Part shown: positions 1-5,281 of the stretch, piece after piece | Layout: every line of letters begins with the position of its first letter | Numbering within the stretch: the first letter of the stretch is position 1 | Assembly (NCBI GenBank): GCA_031260865.1 | Contig: JAISKQ010000261.1 | Location: 1-5,281 of the forward strand | DNA: 5,281 nt | Direction of reading: 5' to 3' | From: Prevotella sp. | GTDB taxonomy: Bacteria; Bacteroidota; Bacteroidia; Bacteroidales; Dysgonomonadaceae | Notes under the pieces: model-generated | Databases searched by the model: none | Seen by the model: only the letters and a program-made list of their open reading frames with translations | What the model was told of the DNA's origin: nothing | Position numbers and translations under genes: made by a program

Positions 1-80
1 GAGTTGAAAGTAATAAGAAGAAAATTTTGAGTTTGCAAGGTTACAAGAAAAAGAAGAATGGCGCAAAGCGGTGTTACCCG

Positions 81-108
81 AAAACTGTTACTTTTGTCAC
101 CTTTTTTG
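81..108. repeat. 28-bp perfect direct repeat, copy 1
   Basis: The copy starts AAAACTGTTAC and ends CACCTTTTTTG, and is identical base for base to positions 233-260. The match breaks immediately on both sides (G versus A before, T versus G after). It contains TACTTTTG at 89-96, which fits the Bacteroidota -7 consensus TAnnTTTG on the plus strand, but no TTTG lies at the expected -33 distance and no plus-strand gene follows. A dispersed intergenic repeat or a protein/recombinase binding site are both possible; the function is unknown. Confidence 0.9.
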
Positions 109-159
109 TAATTAATCGTTGACTTTTCGCTGTTGACTGCTCACCGAAAAGAGGTCTTT

Positions 160-183
160 GAAATACTGAAATATTGAAATAGT
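160..183. repeat. Short imperfect tandem repeat, 3 x 8 bp
   Basis: Three consecutive octamers read GAAATACT, GAAATATT and GAAATAGT, differing only at the seventh base. They lie between the two 28-bp repeats. The array is short and AT-rich, so it may be chance or a slippage product; no function is proposed. Confidence 0.55.
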
Positions 184-232
184 TACAAGTTACGAGACAA
201 TGAGATAAAAAACAGTAAACAATAACAATAAA

Positions 233-260
233 AAAACTGTTACTTTTGTCACCTTTTTTG
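233..260. repeat. 28-bp perfect direct repeat, copy 2
   Basis: This is the second identical copy of the unit at 81-108, in the same orientation and offset by 152 bp. The embedded TACTTTTG is at 241-248. It is preceded by an A-rich run and followed directly by the inverted repeat at 261-279. A weakly similar leader (GTTACAAG, then AATG 17 bases after its start) precedes both copies, at 40-60 and 182-202, which suggests that the duplicated unit was once longer. Confidence 0.9.
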
Positions 261-279
261 GAACGATAGCTGTTCGTTC
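261..279. repeat. Inverted repeat GAACGA / TCGTTC
   Basis: A 6-bp perfect stem (261-266 with 274-279) encloses a 7-nt loop, TAGCTGT, and begins at the base after the second 28-bp repeat. No T-tract follows on the plus strand. On the minus strand the stem is followed by CAAAAAAGG, so it is not a classical terminator in either direction. It could be a weak structural element. Confidence 0.4.
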
Positions 280-281
280 TG

Positions 282-300
282 CCCTCCGGGGGACTGAGGG
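282..300. repeat. GC-rich inverted repeat CCCTC / GAGGG
   Basis: A 5-bp GC-rich stem (282-286 with 296-300) encloses a 9-nt G-rich loop. An alternative pairing of the C-run with the inner G-run at 288-292 is possible. It stands out as a GC island in AT-rich DNA. There is no adjacent T-run, so a terminator role is not supported; it may be a remnant of a larger structured repeat. Confidence 0.35.
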
Positions 301-310
301 AGCTTCGTAC

Positions 311-347
311 TAAAACACAAATCGGGCGCCTTTTTAGACTCCCGATT
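311..347 (-). terminator. Probable intrinsic terminator of the Hc1-like gene
   Basis: Read on the minus strand, AATCGGGAGTC (347-337) pairs with GGCGCCCGATT (330-320) around a TAAAAA loop. Ten of eleven positions pair, including one G-U wobble, with a single A-G mismatch. The stem is followed by TGTGTTTTA, so a U-rich tail of UUUGUGUUUU results. It starts 24 nt after the TAA stop of the histone-like gene. As plus-strand RNA the same arms leave two mismatches (C-U and C-A) and lack a good U-tract, so the signal is directional and fits minus-strand transcription. Confidence 0.65.
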
Positions 348-371
348 CGATTGTTTCTTTTAGGACTTACC

Positions 372-548
372 TTATTTCTTAGACTCTTCTACTGATATTT
401 TGCGGAATTCTTTCAATGCTTTTTCAATAGCTAAAGAGGTCTTTCTGGCGCGTGTTCCGGCTGCTTTATTGCCGTTTTCTACTTGTAAAGCCGCGTCTTT
501 AGCGAAGTCTGAGAATAGTTGGTTTAAGTTTTCTACTAAATTTTTCAT
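372..548 (-). CDS. Histone H1-like Hc1 family DNA-binding protein
   Basis: This encodes a 58-aa, lysine-rich protein starting MKNLVENLNQ. Residues 26-36 read GNKAAGTRARK, followed by a second amphipathic helix (SLAIEKALKEFRK, about 38-50). This closely resembles the N-terminal core of chlamydial histone Hc1 (GNKAAAQRVR then a basic helix). Known relatives in Bacteroides are about the same length and are annotated as histone H1-like; a nucleoid DNA-binding role is inferred from the family. The alanine/lysine-rich tail of chlamydial Hc1 is absent. The ATG at 548 was chosen over an upstream in-frame GTG at 575 because the protein family begins here and because the GTG overlaps a likely promoter element. 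The leader is A/T-rich without a Shine-Dalgarno sequence, as is common in Bacteroidota. A hairpin terminator follows 24 nt after the stop. Confidence 0.85.
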   Translation of the reverse strand: MKNLVENLNQLFSDFAKDAALQVENGNKAAGTRARKTSLAIEKALKEFRKISVEESKK

Positions 549-571
549 TATTTTATTATTTAAAATTTGAA

Positions 572-3500
572 TCACAAAGATAAATCCGATTTTTCAATCA
601 TCATAATAGTATAGCGATATTTATATTCTTTTTCCATATAACGATACTCGTTCAGGGGTTTTGCTCCCCATGAATTAAGTCCAGCCACCCCGCGTTGAAA
701 TAAATCCACGCATAACACGGTTTCGTGACGAGGTACAATATCCGACGGGTGTTGCTGCTTTTTGGTCGTACCCGGATCAAGGTCTTCGGGAGTGTTGTTC
801 GTCGCGCTCACCGATAGGGGCTGCGCTCCCGAAACGCGGATGCCTTTGCCATCTTGGTCTGTTAGCGTGAACCAACGTACATCGGTCTTATTACCTGTTT
901 CCTGCGGGCGGAAATAAGGGAAAGCTTGGTCTTGCACTTTGCCTGTCCATATACCCATGAACGTGTCGTGGTTGCGGTCAACATAGTTTTCGCGAGGTCC
1001 GCGCCCATACCATGTAAACGTGTTGTATGCTTCAGGTAGGCTCATTATCATTCCGAAACGCATCATTTCGGGCAATTCATCCGAAAGGGCTTTATAACAG
1101 GCTTCTACCGTAAGGCTTCCATCCTTGTTCACGGTGTAGGACACATCTACTTTGGCGTCTATTCCACGTAGTTTAGCCTCATAATTAACAACGATGCTTC
1201 CGTTATTTTCTCGCGACCCTTTGTATCTATAAATAGGGTTGACGCCCGCGCCGTTCCATAACCGCAGATTATATTGCGCCCCTTCGCCGAAATCGTTATC
1301 GGTAGGAGCACGCCAGAAGTTCAATTGAAGCAGTTCATTAAATACCCTACGCCCGTCTTTAGCCATGTTTATAAGGCTTCGTCCGTCTTTAGCCGAAAAT
1401 TCGTAAGCCAAAGAGCCTGCCTTTACGGTAATCCTATCGTTATCCTTATTGATACTCAATGAACCCCGGGCATCCGGCTGAGACGCAAAGTAATTGTTTG
1501 AACCGAAGGCGAACTCTTCTTTAGCCGCCTCGAAACCCGCCGGAATAAACGGCGCTTCGCCCTTGCTGTAAGCAAATACCTGCAAGTAATATTCTTCGCC
1601 GGGTTGTGGATTAACAGCCGGTAAGTCGAGTTTCACATCCTTACGCGTATCGGCGGGGACAACGGCGTTGAATGAGCCTTCGGCCGCACTTTCACCGTTT
1701 CGGAGCAATACCCATTTATAGGTATAATTGTCTTTTGTCAGGTCTTTGAACTTGAAGTCATTGATAACCGTAATGATGCCTTCAGCCGGATTTTTAGCTT
1801 CGAACAATATATTCTGATATACTTTCTTCACGATATAAGTATGAGGAATATAGTTCTGGTCGGGGCTTATGACGCCATCCATACAGAAATTGCCGTCGTT
1901 CATCTTATTGTAACCTTTGAGATCGCCGCCGTATGCCCAATAAGGACGCCCTTGCTCATCTTTCGCGGGATAGCCGTGATTGTACCATTCCCAAATAAAG
2001 CCACCCTGCATGTTTCTGCTTGAGCGCATCAAATCCCAGTATTCCTGAAGATTCCCCATGCTATTCCCCATAGCGTGAGCGTATTCGCACATAATAAAAG
2101 GGCGACCCAAGTCTTTGGCGGCATCAAGCTTCATCGATTCCCACGACGGGTACATCGGACAAATAATATCCGTGTTGCGATCTCTCCGGTATGCCTGCTC
2201 GTACTGGACAGGACGGCTGTTGTCGCGCGCTTTTACCCAGTCGTACATATCGAAGAACGCTTTTCCATTGCTTGCCTCGTTGCCAAGTGACCAGAAGATA
2301 ACCGAAGCATGGTTCTTGTCGCGCTCTACCAAGCGAATCACCCTGTCCATGTGGGCGCCATGCCATTCGGGAAGGTTAGACACATTATCCGGACCGTAAC
2401 CCAGCCCATGAGATTCCATGTTGGCTTCATCCACCAGATAGATACCATACTCATCGCACAACTTGTACCAGAGCGGTTGTTGCGGATAATGGGATGTACG
2501 CACGGCATTTATGTTCAATTCCTTCATCAATCGCAGGTTTCGCGTCATTTCGGCACGTGTGACCACCTGCCCTGTATTTGAGTTGAACTCATGTAGGTTT
2601 ACGCCCTTGATATATATCTTTTTACCATTGACAAATACTTGTCCGTCCTTTATTTCCACCTTACGGAATCCTATTTTGTGCGAAGTCGCTTCTACAATAT
2701 TACCGCCCGTGTCTTTCAATGTTATCAGCATGGTATAAAGGTTAGGCGTTTCGGCAGTCCATTTCAGGGGCGACGGTATATTTCCGGACAAAGGCGCGTT
2801 GGTTATATTATTCGCCGGGATAGTTACTTTAACCGATTTATTGAATACCTTTTTCCCCGATTTATCAATAATGGCAACCTCTAATGTACTAAGCGCGGCC
2901 TTACTTGTGTAATTCTTCAATTTCACATCTACACTGAATAAGCCGTTATTGTAGTTGGCGTCCAAATCGGGACGCGCGAAGAAGTCCTGTATTCTCGTTT
3001 GCGCGACGCTGTATAGATAGACATTGCGGTTGATTCCACCCAAACGCCACATATCCTGATCTTCGAGGTACGACCCGTCACTGAACTTGTGCACCTCGCA
3101 CGCCAATGTATTTTTTCCTTGCCGTATATATTGGGTTATGTCAAATTCCGCAGGGCTTTTAGCATTCTGCGTATAGCCTACTTTTTGCCCGTTAACCCAT
3201 ACATACATCGAATTGGTTCCCCCTTCGAAATGGAGAAACACCTTTCTGCCATCCCATTCCGCCGGGATGCTAAATTCGTGGCGGTAAGCGCCCGAAGGCG
3301 AATCGTCCCTGTCGATATGAGGCGGATCCTTCTTGAATCCAAATCCTATATTCACATACATTGGTATTCCGTAACCATTAAATTCCCAGTTCCCGGGCAC
3401 AGGCATCTCCGCCCATTTGCTTACGTCGTAGCTTTCATTATAAAACCCATTGGGAATTTCGCCTACTTTAGGAACCCAAAAGAATTTCCATTTCCCTTTG

Positions 3501-3706
3501 AGGGACTGATAATACGGTGAAGCCGAAAAGTCGTCGTTAATAGCCAGATTTTCGGATGGATAAGGCAAAGAAGTCGCTCTTGTCTCTTCTTTATTCACCG
3601 CGAATATTTCAGGATTTTCCCAATCAGGAACATTATTTTGAGCAATCAAATGAATGCCGGCACATAGAAAAAGTGAAAGGATAAAAGGTATTTTTCTCAT
3701 AATCAT
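572..3706 (-). CDS. Secreted GH2 beta-galactosidase, LacZ type
   Basis: This is a complete 1044-aa glycoside hydrolase family 2 enzyme (E. coli LacZ has 1023 aa) that should hydrolyse terminal beta-D-galactosides. Residues 1-22 (MIMRKIPFILSLFLCAGIHLIA) form a signal peptide, so it probably acts in the periplasm; the LFLC sequence is not a good lipobox. After DWENP (28-32) come a jelly-roll sugar-binding domain (about 55-233), an Ig-like domain (235-347), the TIM barrel (349-640), a second Ig-like domain (645-735) and the C-terminal beta-sandwich (760-1030). The acid/base is E477 (SLGNEAS) and the nucleophile E541 (MCEYAHAMGNS). H372, H406, E431, H433, H544, W572 and W1013 match E. coli H357, H391, E416, H418, H540, W568 and W999. 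The residue equivalent to Na+ ligand N604 is D610. ATG 3706 or ATG 3700 (MRKIPF) may be the start; a TTG at 3721 also extends the frame but is unlikely. No SusC/SusD genes are adjacent. The natural substrate (lactose or a host/plant galactoside) is unknown. Confidence 0.95.
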   Translation of the reverse strand: MIMRKIPFILSLFLCAGIHLIAQNNVPDWENPEIFAVNKEETRATSLPYPSENLAINDDFSASPYYQSLKGKWKFFWVPKVGEIPNGFYNESYDVSKWAEMPVPGNWEFNGYGIPMYVNIGFGFKKDPPHIDRDDSPSGAYRHEFSIPAEWDGRKVFLHFEGGTNSMYVWVNGQKVGYTQNAKSPAEFDITQYIRQGKNTLACEVHKFSDGSYLEDQDMWRLGGINRNVYLYSVAQTRIQDFFARPDLDANYNNGLFSVDVKLKNYTSKAALSTLEVAIIDKSGKKVFNKSVKVTIPANNITNAPLSGNIPSPLKWTAETPNLYTMLITLKDTGGNIVEATSHKIGFRKVEIKDGQVFVNGKKIYIKGVNLHEFNSNTGQVVTRAEMTRNLRLMKELNINAVRTSHYPQQPLWYKLCDEYGIYLVDEANMESHGLGYGPDNVSNLPEWHGAHMDRVIRLVERDKNHASVIFWSLGNEASNGKAFFDMYDWVKARDNSRPVQYEQAYRRDRNTDIICPMYPSWESMKLDAAKDLGRPFIMCEYAHAMGNSMGNLQEYWDLMRSSRNMQGGFIWEWYNHGYPAKDEQGRPYWAYGGDLKGYNKMNDGNFCMDGVISPDQNYIPHTYIVKKVYQNILFEAKNPAEGIITVINDFKFKDLTKDNYTYKWVLLRNGESAAEGSFNAVVPADTRKDVKLDLPAVNPQPGEEYYLQVFAYSKGEAPFIPAGFEAAKEEFAFGSNNYFASQPDARGSLSINKDNDRITVKAGSLAYEFSAKDGRSLINMAKDGRRVFNELLQLNFWRAPTDNDFGEGAQYNLRLWNGAGVNPIYRYKGSRENNGSIVVNYEAKLRGIDAKVDVSYTVNKDGSLTVEACYKALSDELPEMMRFGMIMSLPEAYNTFTWYGRGPRENYVDRNHDTFMGIWTGKVQDQAFPYFRPQETGNKTDVRWFTLTDQDGKGIRVSGAQPLSVSATNNTPEDLDPGTTKKQQHPSDIVPRHETVLCVDLFQRGVAGLNSWGAKPLNEYRYMEKEYKYRYTIMMIEKSDLSL
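575..582 (-). promoter_or_regulatory. Candidate -7 element for the Hc1-like gene, inside the galactosidase 3' end
   Basis: The minus strand reads TATCTTTG, a perfect match to the Bacteroidota sigma-ABfr -7 consensus TAnnTTTG. It lies in the last codons of the galactosidase gene, 26 nt before the ATG of the histone-like gene, so transcription would begin about 15-22 nt before that ATG. No TTTG is found at the usual -33 position (that area reads TTAT), which lowers confidence. Confidence 0.5.
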
Positions 3707-3740
3707 CAGGTTTTGATTCAAGGGATGACGTATTATTCTG

Positions 3741-3762
3741 TAAAAATAAGAACTTATTTTTA
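3741..3762. promoter_or_regulatory. Perfect palindrome upstream of the galactosidase gene
   Basis: Ten-base arms TAAAAATAAG (3741-3750) and CTTATTTTTA (3753-3762) are exact reverse complements around a 2-nt AA centre. The element sits between the ykgJ-like stop (3808) and the galactosidase start (3706). On the minus strand its distal arm contains TATTTTTA (3748-3741), one base from the -7 consensus TAnnTTTG, at a plausible distance from the start codon; no -33 TTTG is present. It could be an operator overlapping the promoter, an mRNA hairpin, or a chance product of AT richness. Confidence 0.4.
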
Positions 3763-3807
3763 TATATAGGTCTAAAAATCAGCGTAAACAAGAAAGCTAA
3801 GCCACAA

Positions 3808-4287
3808 TTACTTTTTCATCAAGCCTGAAAGCACTTCGTATGCTATCGGACATGTAGTCACATTCTTAACTGTCAGCTTGTATATCTGCTCGAAATTCTT
3901 CCGGTCGGTATGCGGATATTCCCGACAAGCTTTGGGACGAGCCTCGTATATGGAGCAATAATTATCGGGCATAAGAAACGGGCAAGGCATCGTTTTGAAT
4001 ACATAATCGCCGTCTTCATCAATCTTCAAATAGGAGGAGACCACCTCCGACGGCTTTATCCGCAAAGCCTTTGCCATGCGTTCTATATCTTTGTCGTATA
4101 TCGCGGGTCCCAGCGTTCGGCAGCAGTTTGCACAAGACAGGCAATCAATCTTTCCGGAAAACTCCTCATGCAATTCATGGACAACAGTATCCATCTTTAA
4201 TAAGCGCCTTCGATTCTTCTTATGGTACGCGACAAAAGCAGGAATGGACTTTTCCGCCATTAATAGCAGGCCTTTATAACGTTTCAT
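3808..4287 (-). CDS. YkgJ-family cysteine-cluster protein
   Basis: This encodes a complete 159-aa soluble protein of the YkgJ / Fe-S-oxidoreductase-like cysteine-cluster family (CxxCxxCC type), thought to bind zinc or an Fe-S centre; the biochemical role is not established. The signature is C49-x2-C52-x2-C55-C56 (CLSCANCC), followed by PCPFL with C102, C111 in DNYCSIYEARP, C121 in KACREYP and C146 near the C-terminus (TTCPIAYEVL). These eight cysteines form the characteristic family pattern. There is no signal peptide or membrane segment, so it should be cytoplasmic. The basic N-terminus (KKNRRRLLK, about 23-31) is a family-variable extension. ATG 4287 was chosen because an AGAGGG lies 5 nt upstream; ATG 4260 (MAEKSIP) is an alternative. 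It overlaps the asparaginase gene by 14 nt, implying co-transcription and probable translational coupling. Confidence 0.9.
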   Translation of the reverse strand: MKRYKGLLLMAEKSIPAFVAYHKKNRRRLLKMDTVVHELHEEFSGKIDCLSCANCCRTLGPAIYDKDIERMAKALRIKPSEVVSSYLKIDEDGDYVFKTMPCPFLMPDNYCSIYEARPKACREYPHTDRKNFEQIYKLTVKNVTTCPIAYEVLSGLMKK

Positions 4288-5281
4288 TTCTACCCTCTAT
4301 ACGCGATATTTCACCAATCAACGAAACTCTCATCCTTATTTTCACATCCTCTTTGCCATATCTATGTCCTATCAGGAACATCAACTTCGCTAAGGCGGCT
4401 TCAAAGGTAGAGTCAAAGCCGCTAATCACACCGGCTCTCAACAGTTCCCTGCCGGTCTCATAACGGTGCATATTCACAAGACCTATTTCGCACTGGGATA
4501 TATTGACGATAATAACGCCCTTCTTTACTGTTTCGTGTATTAAATCGAGGAACCAAGGCGACAAAGGCGCGTTTCCCGATCCGTATGTTTCCAGAATAAC
4601 AGCCCGTATATTCTTCAACGAAAGAATGGCTTCTACTGTTTGTTTATCGATACCCGGAAAAAGCTTCAATGAAGCAATCCTGTTATCCAACCGATAATGG
4701 AAAACAGTCTTTCTCTCATAATCAGGCTGATGGATTGCTTTGCGGTCGTATATTATTTGTATTCCCGATTTTCCCAAATTCGGGTAATTATAAGATTTGA
4801 AAGCATTGAAATTATCCGCGTTTACCTTAGTCGCCCTGTTTCCACGCAGCAAATCATTCTGGAAAAAGATACAAACCTCCGGTACGATCGGATTGCCTAA
4901 GCTGTTTTTATCCGCCGCAATCTCCAAAGCCGTAATCAGGTTTTCCTTCGCGTCGGTTCTTAATTTACCAATGGGCAACTGAGCGCCTGTAAGCACAACA
5001 GGCTTATGCAGGTTCTCCAACATAAAGCTAAGCGCGGATGCGGTATAAGCCATGGTGTCAGTTCCATGCAAAATAACAAAGCCATCGTATTTATCATAGT
5101 TATCCTCTATGATATGAACCATTTTTTTCCAATGCTCGGGCGTAATTTCAGAGGAGTCTATCACCGGATCAAAGACAAGATGATCGACGTGAAATTTGAA
5201 ACGCTGCAATTCCGGTAAATGACTATTCAGGTGAGCAAAGTCGAAAGGCTCAAGGGTTCCTGAAATCGGATTTTCGACCAT
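4274..5281 (-). CDS. ansA: Type I L-asparaginase, 5'-truncated by the window edge
   Basis: These are 335 residues of a cytoplasmic type I L-asparaginase, which hydrolyses L-asparagine to L-aspartate and ammonia. The reading frame runs off the right edge; the first visible ATG is most likely the Met of the family motif TGGTIGM, because MVENPISGTLEPF is what normally follows it. About 15-20 residues, including the N-terminal catalytic Thr, are therefore missing. The visible part has HGTDTMAYTASALSFML (72-88), supplying the second catalytic Thr-Asp pair (T74, D75), TGAQLPIGKLRTD (98-110), and RGNRATK with K152, which corresponds to the catalytic Lys of E. coli asparaginases. The motif set and absence of a visible signal peptide fit type I rather than periplasmic type II, although the true N-terminus is not seen. 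The stop overlaps the start of the ykgJ-like gene by 14 nt. Confidence 0.93.
   Translation of the reverse strand: MVENPISGTLEPFDFAHLNSHLPELQRFKFHVDHLVFDPVIDSSEITPEHWKKMVHIIEDNYDKYDGFVILHGTDTMAYTASALSFMLENLHKPVVLTGAQLPIGKLRTDAKENLITALEIAADKNSLGNPIVPEVCIFFQNDLLRGNRATKVNADNFNAFKSYNYPNLGKSGIQIIYDRKAIHQPDYERKTVFHYRLDNRIASLKLFPGIDKQTVEAILSLKNIRAVILETYGSGNAPLSPWFLDLIHETVKKGVIIVNISQCEIGLVNMHRYETGRELLRAGVISGFDSTFEAALAKLMFLIGHRYGKEDVKIRMRVSLIGEISRIEGRNETL
4293..4298 (-). promoter_or_regulatory. Shine-Dalgarno-like site for the ykgJ-like gene
   Basis: The minus strand reads AGAGGG with a 5-nt spacer (TAGAA) before ATG 4287, inside the last codons of the asparaginase gene. Such a site is unusual in a Bacteroidota genome, where strong Shine-Dalgarno sequences are uncommon. 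It favours the 4287 start over 4260 and fits reinitiation after the overlapping upstream stop. Confidence 0.45.

Larger units (their letters stand above)
1..371. other. Intergenic, repeat-bearing region without a supported gene
   Basis: This AT-rich stretch lies downstream of the histone-like gene. It contains two copies of a perfect 28-bp direct repeat, a three-unit 8-bp tandem repeat, two short inverted repeats and a terminator-like hairpin, each listed separately. Plus-strand frame 3 stays open from the window edge to a TGA near position 122 but has no ATG and reads as low-complexity lysine-rich then Val/Thr/Phe-rich peptide. Plus-strand frame 1 stops at 28-30. Either could be the tail of a gene to the left, but nothing supports that. 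No tRNA, rRNA or known riboswitch pattern was recognised. Confidence 0.7.

Noticed and set aside
3..122. Open plus-strand frame from the left edge to a TGA
   Set aside because: About 39 codons, no ATG, low-complexity translation that runs through the 28-bp repeat; it cannot be distinguished from chance without sequence to the left.
81..260. CRISPR-like array made of the 28-bp repeats
   Set aside because: Only two copies are present, the interval between them (124 bp) is far too long for a spacer, the repeat lacks a typical CRISPR repeat form, and no cas gene is visible.
81..260. Invertible promoter (phase-variable switch)
   Set aside because: The two copies are direct, not inverted, repeats, so inversion between them is not expected; no invertase gene is in the window and no plus-strand gene follows.
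549..575. Upstream GTG start for the histone-like protein (67 aa)
   Set aside because: The extra nine residues are not family-like, the GTG overlaps both the galactosidase stop and the probable promoter box, and ATG 548 matches the expected protein start.
2124..2366. 80-codon minus-strand open frame inside the galactosidase
   Set aside because: It is an out-of-frame overlap within the conserved catalytic barrel; the galactosidase frame is intact through it, so no second gene or frameshift is implied.
3089..3520. 143-codon plus-strand open frame
   Set aside because: It lies entirely antisense to the well-supported galactosidase gene, and its translation resembles no family I recognise; it is a shadow of the real frame.
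3640..3706. Lipoprotein signal peptide for the galactosidase
   Set aside because: The Cys sits in LFLC, where the residue before it is Leu rather than Gly, Ala or Ser, so the lipobox is poor; a type I signal cleaved near LIA-Q fits better.
4071..4463. 130-codon plus-strand open frame across the ykgJ-like/asparaginase junction
   Set aside because: It is antisense to two genes with clear family motifs and has no recognisable protein features or promoter.

Overview
The window looks like chromosomal DNA from a member of the Bacteroidales (Bacteroides, Parabacteroides or Dysgonomonas type; the genus cannot be settled from the sequence alone). The grounds are a Bacteroidota-style -7 promoter element (TAnnTTTG), AT-rich intergenic DNA with little Shine-Dalgarno sequence, a short chlamydial Hc1-type histone-like protein of the kind known from Bacteroides, and a secreted LacZ-type GH2 enzyme.

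All four recognisable genes lie on the minus strand, so the window is read right to left. At the right edge is a type I L-asparaginase (ansA) that has lost about its first 15-20 codons to the window boundary. Its stop overlaps by 14 nt the start of a YkgJ-family cysteine-cluster protein, so the two probably form a translationally coupled pair. After a roughly 100-bp AT-rich gap containing a perfect 10-bp-arm palindrome comes a complete 1044-aa periplasmic GH2 beta-galactosidase with all main catalytic residues present. Just downstream is a 58-aa Hc1-like DNA-binding protein, probably transcribed from its own promoter embedded in the last codons of the galactosidase gene, and followed by a plausible intrinsic terminator.

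Positions 1-371 hold no gene that can be supported. This stretch contains a perfect 28-bp direct repeat (two copies 152 bp apart, each carrying a TACTTTTG box), a degenerate GTTACAAG-containing leader before each copy, a small 8-bp-period tandem repeat, two short inverted repeats and the terminator. It is the least explained part of the window.

Functionally, the genes look like housekeeping and catabolic neighbours: asparagine hydrolysis, a putative metal-binding protein, galactoside hydrolysis and a nucleoid protein. No SusC/SusD pair, sugar regulator, transposase, CRISPR array, tRNA or rRNA is visible. I found no convincing new multi-gene system; the repeat-bearing intergenic region and the promoter nested in the galactosidase gene are the best leads.
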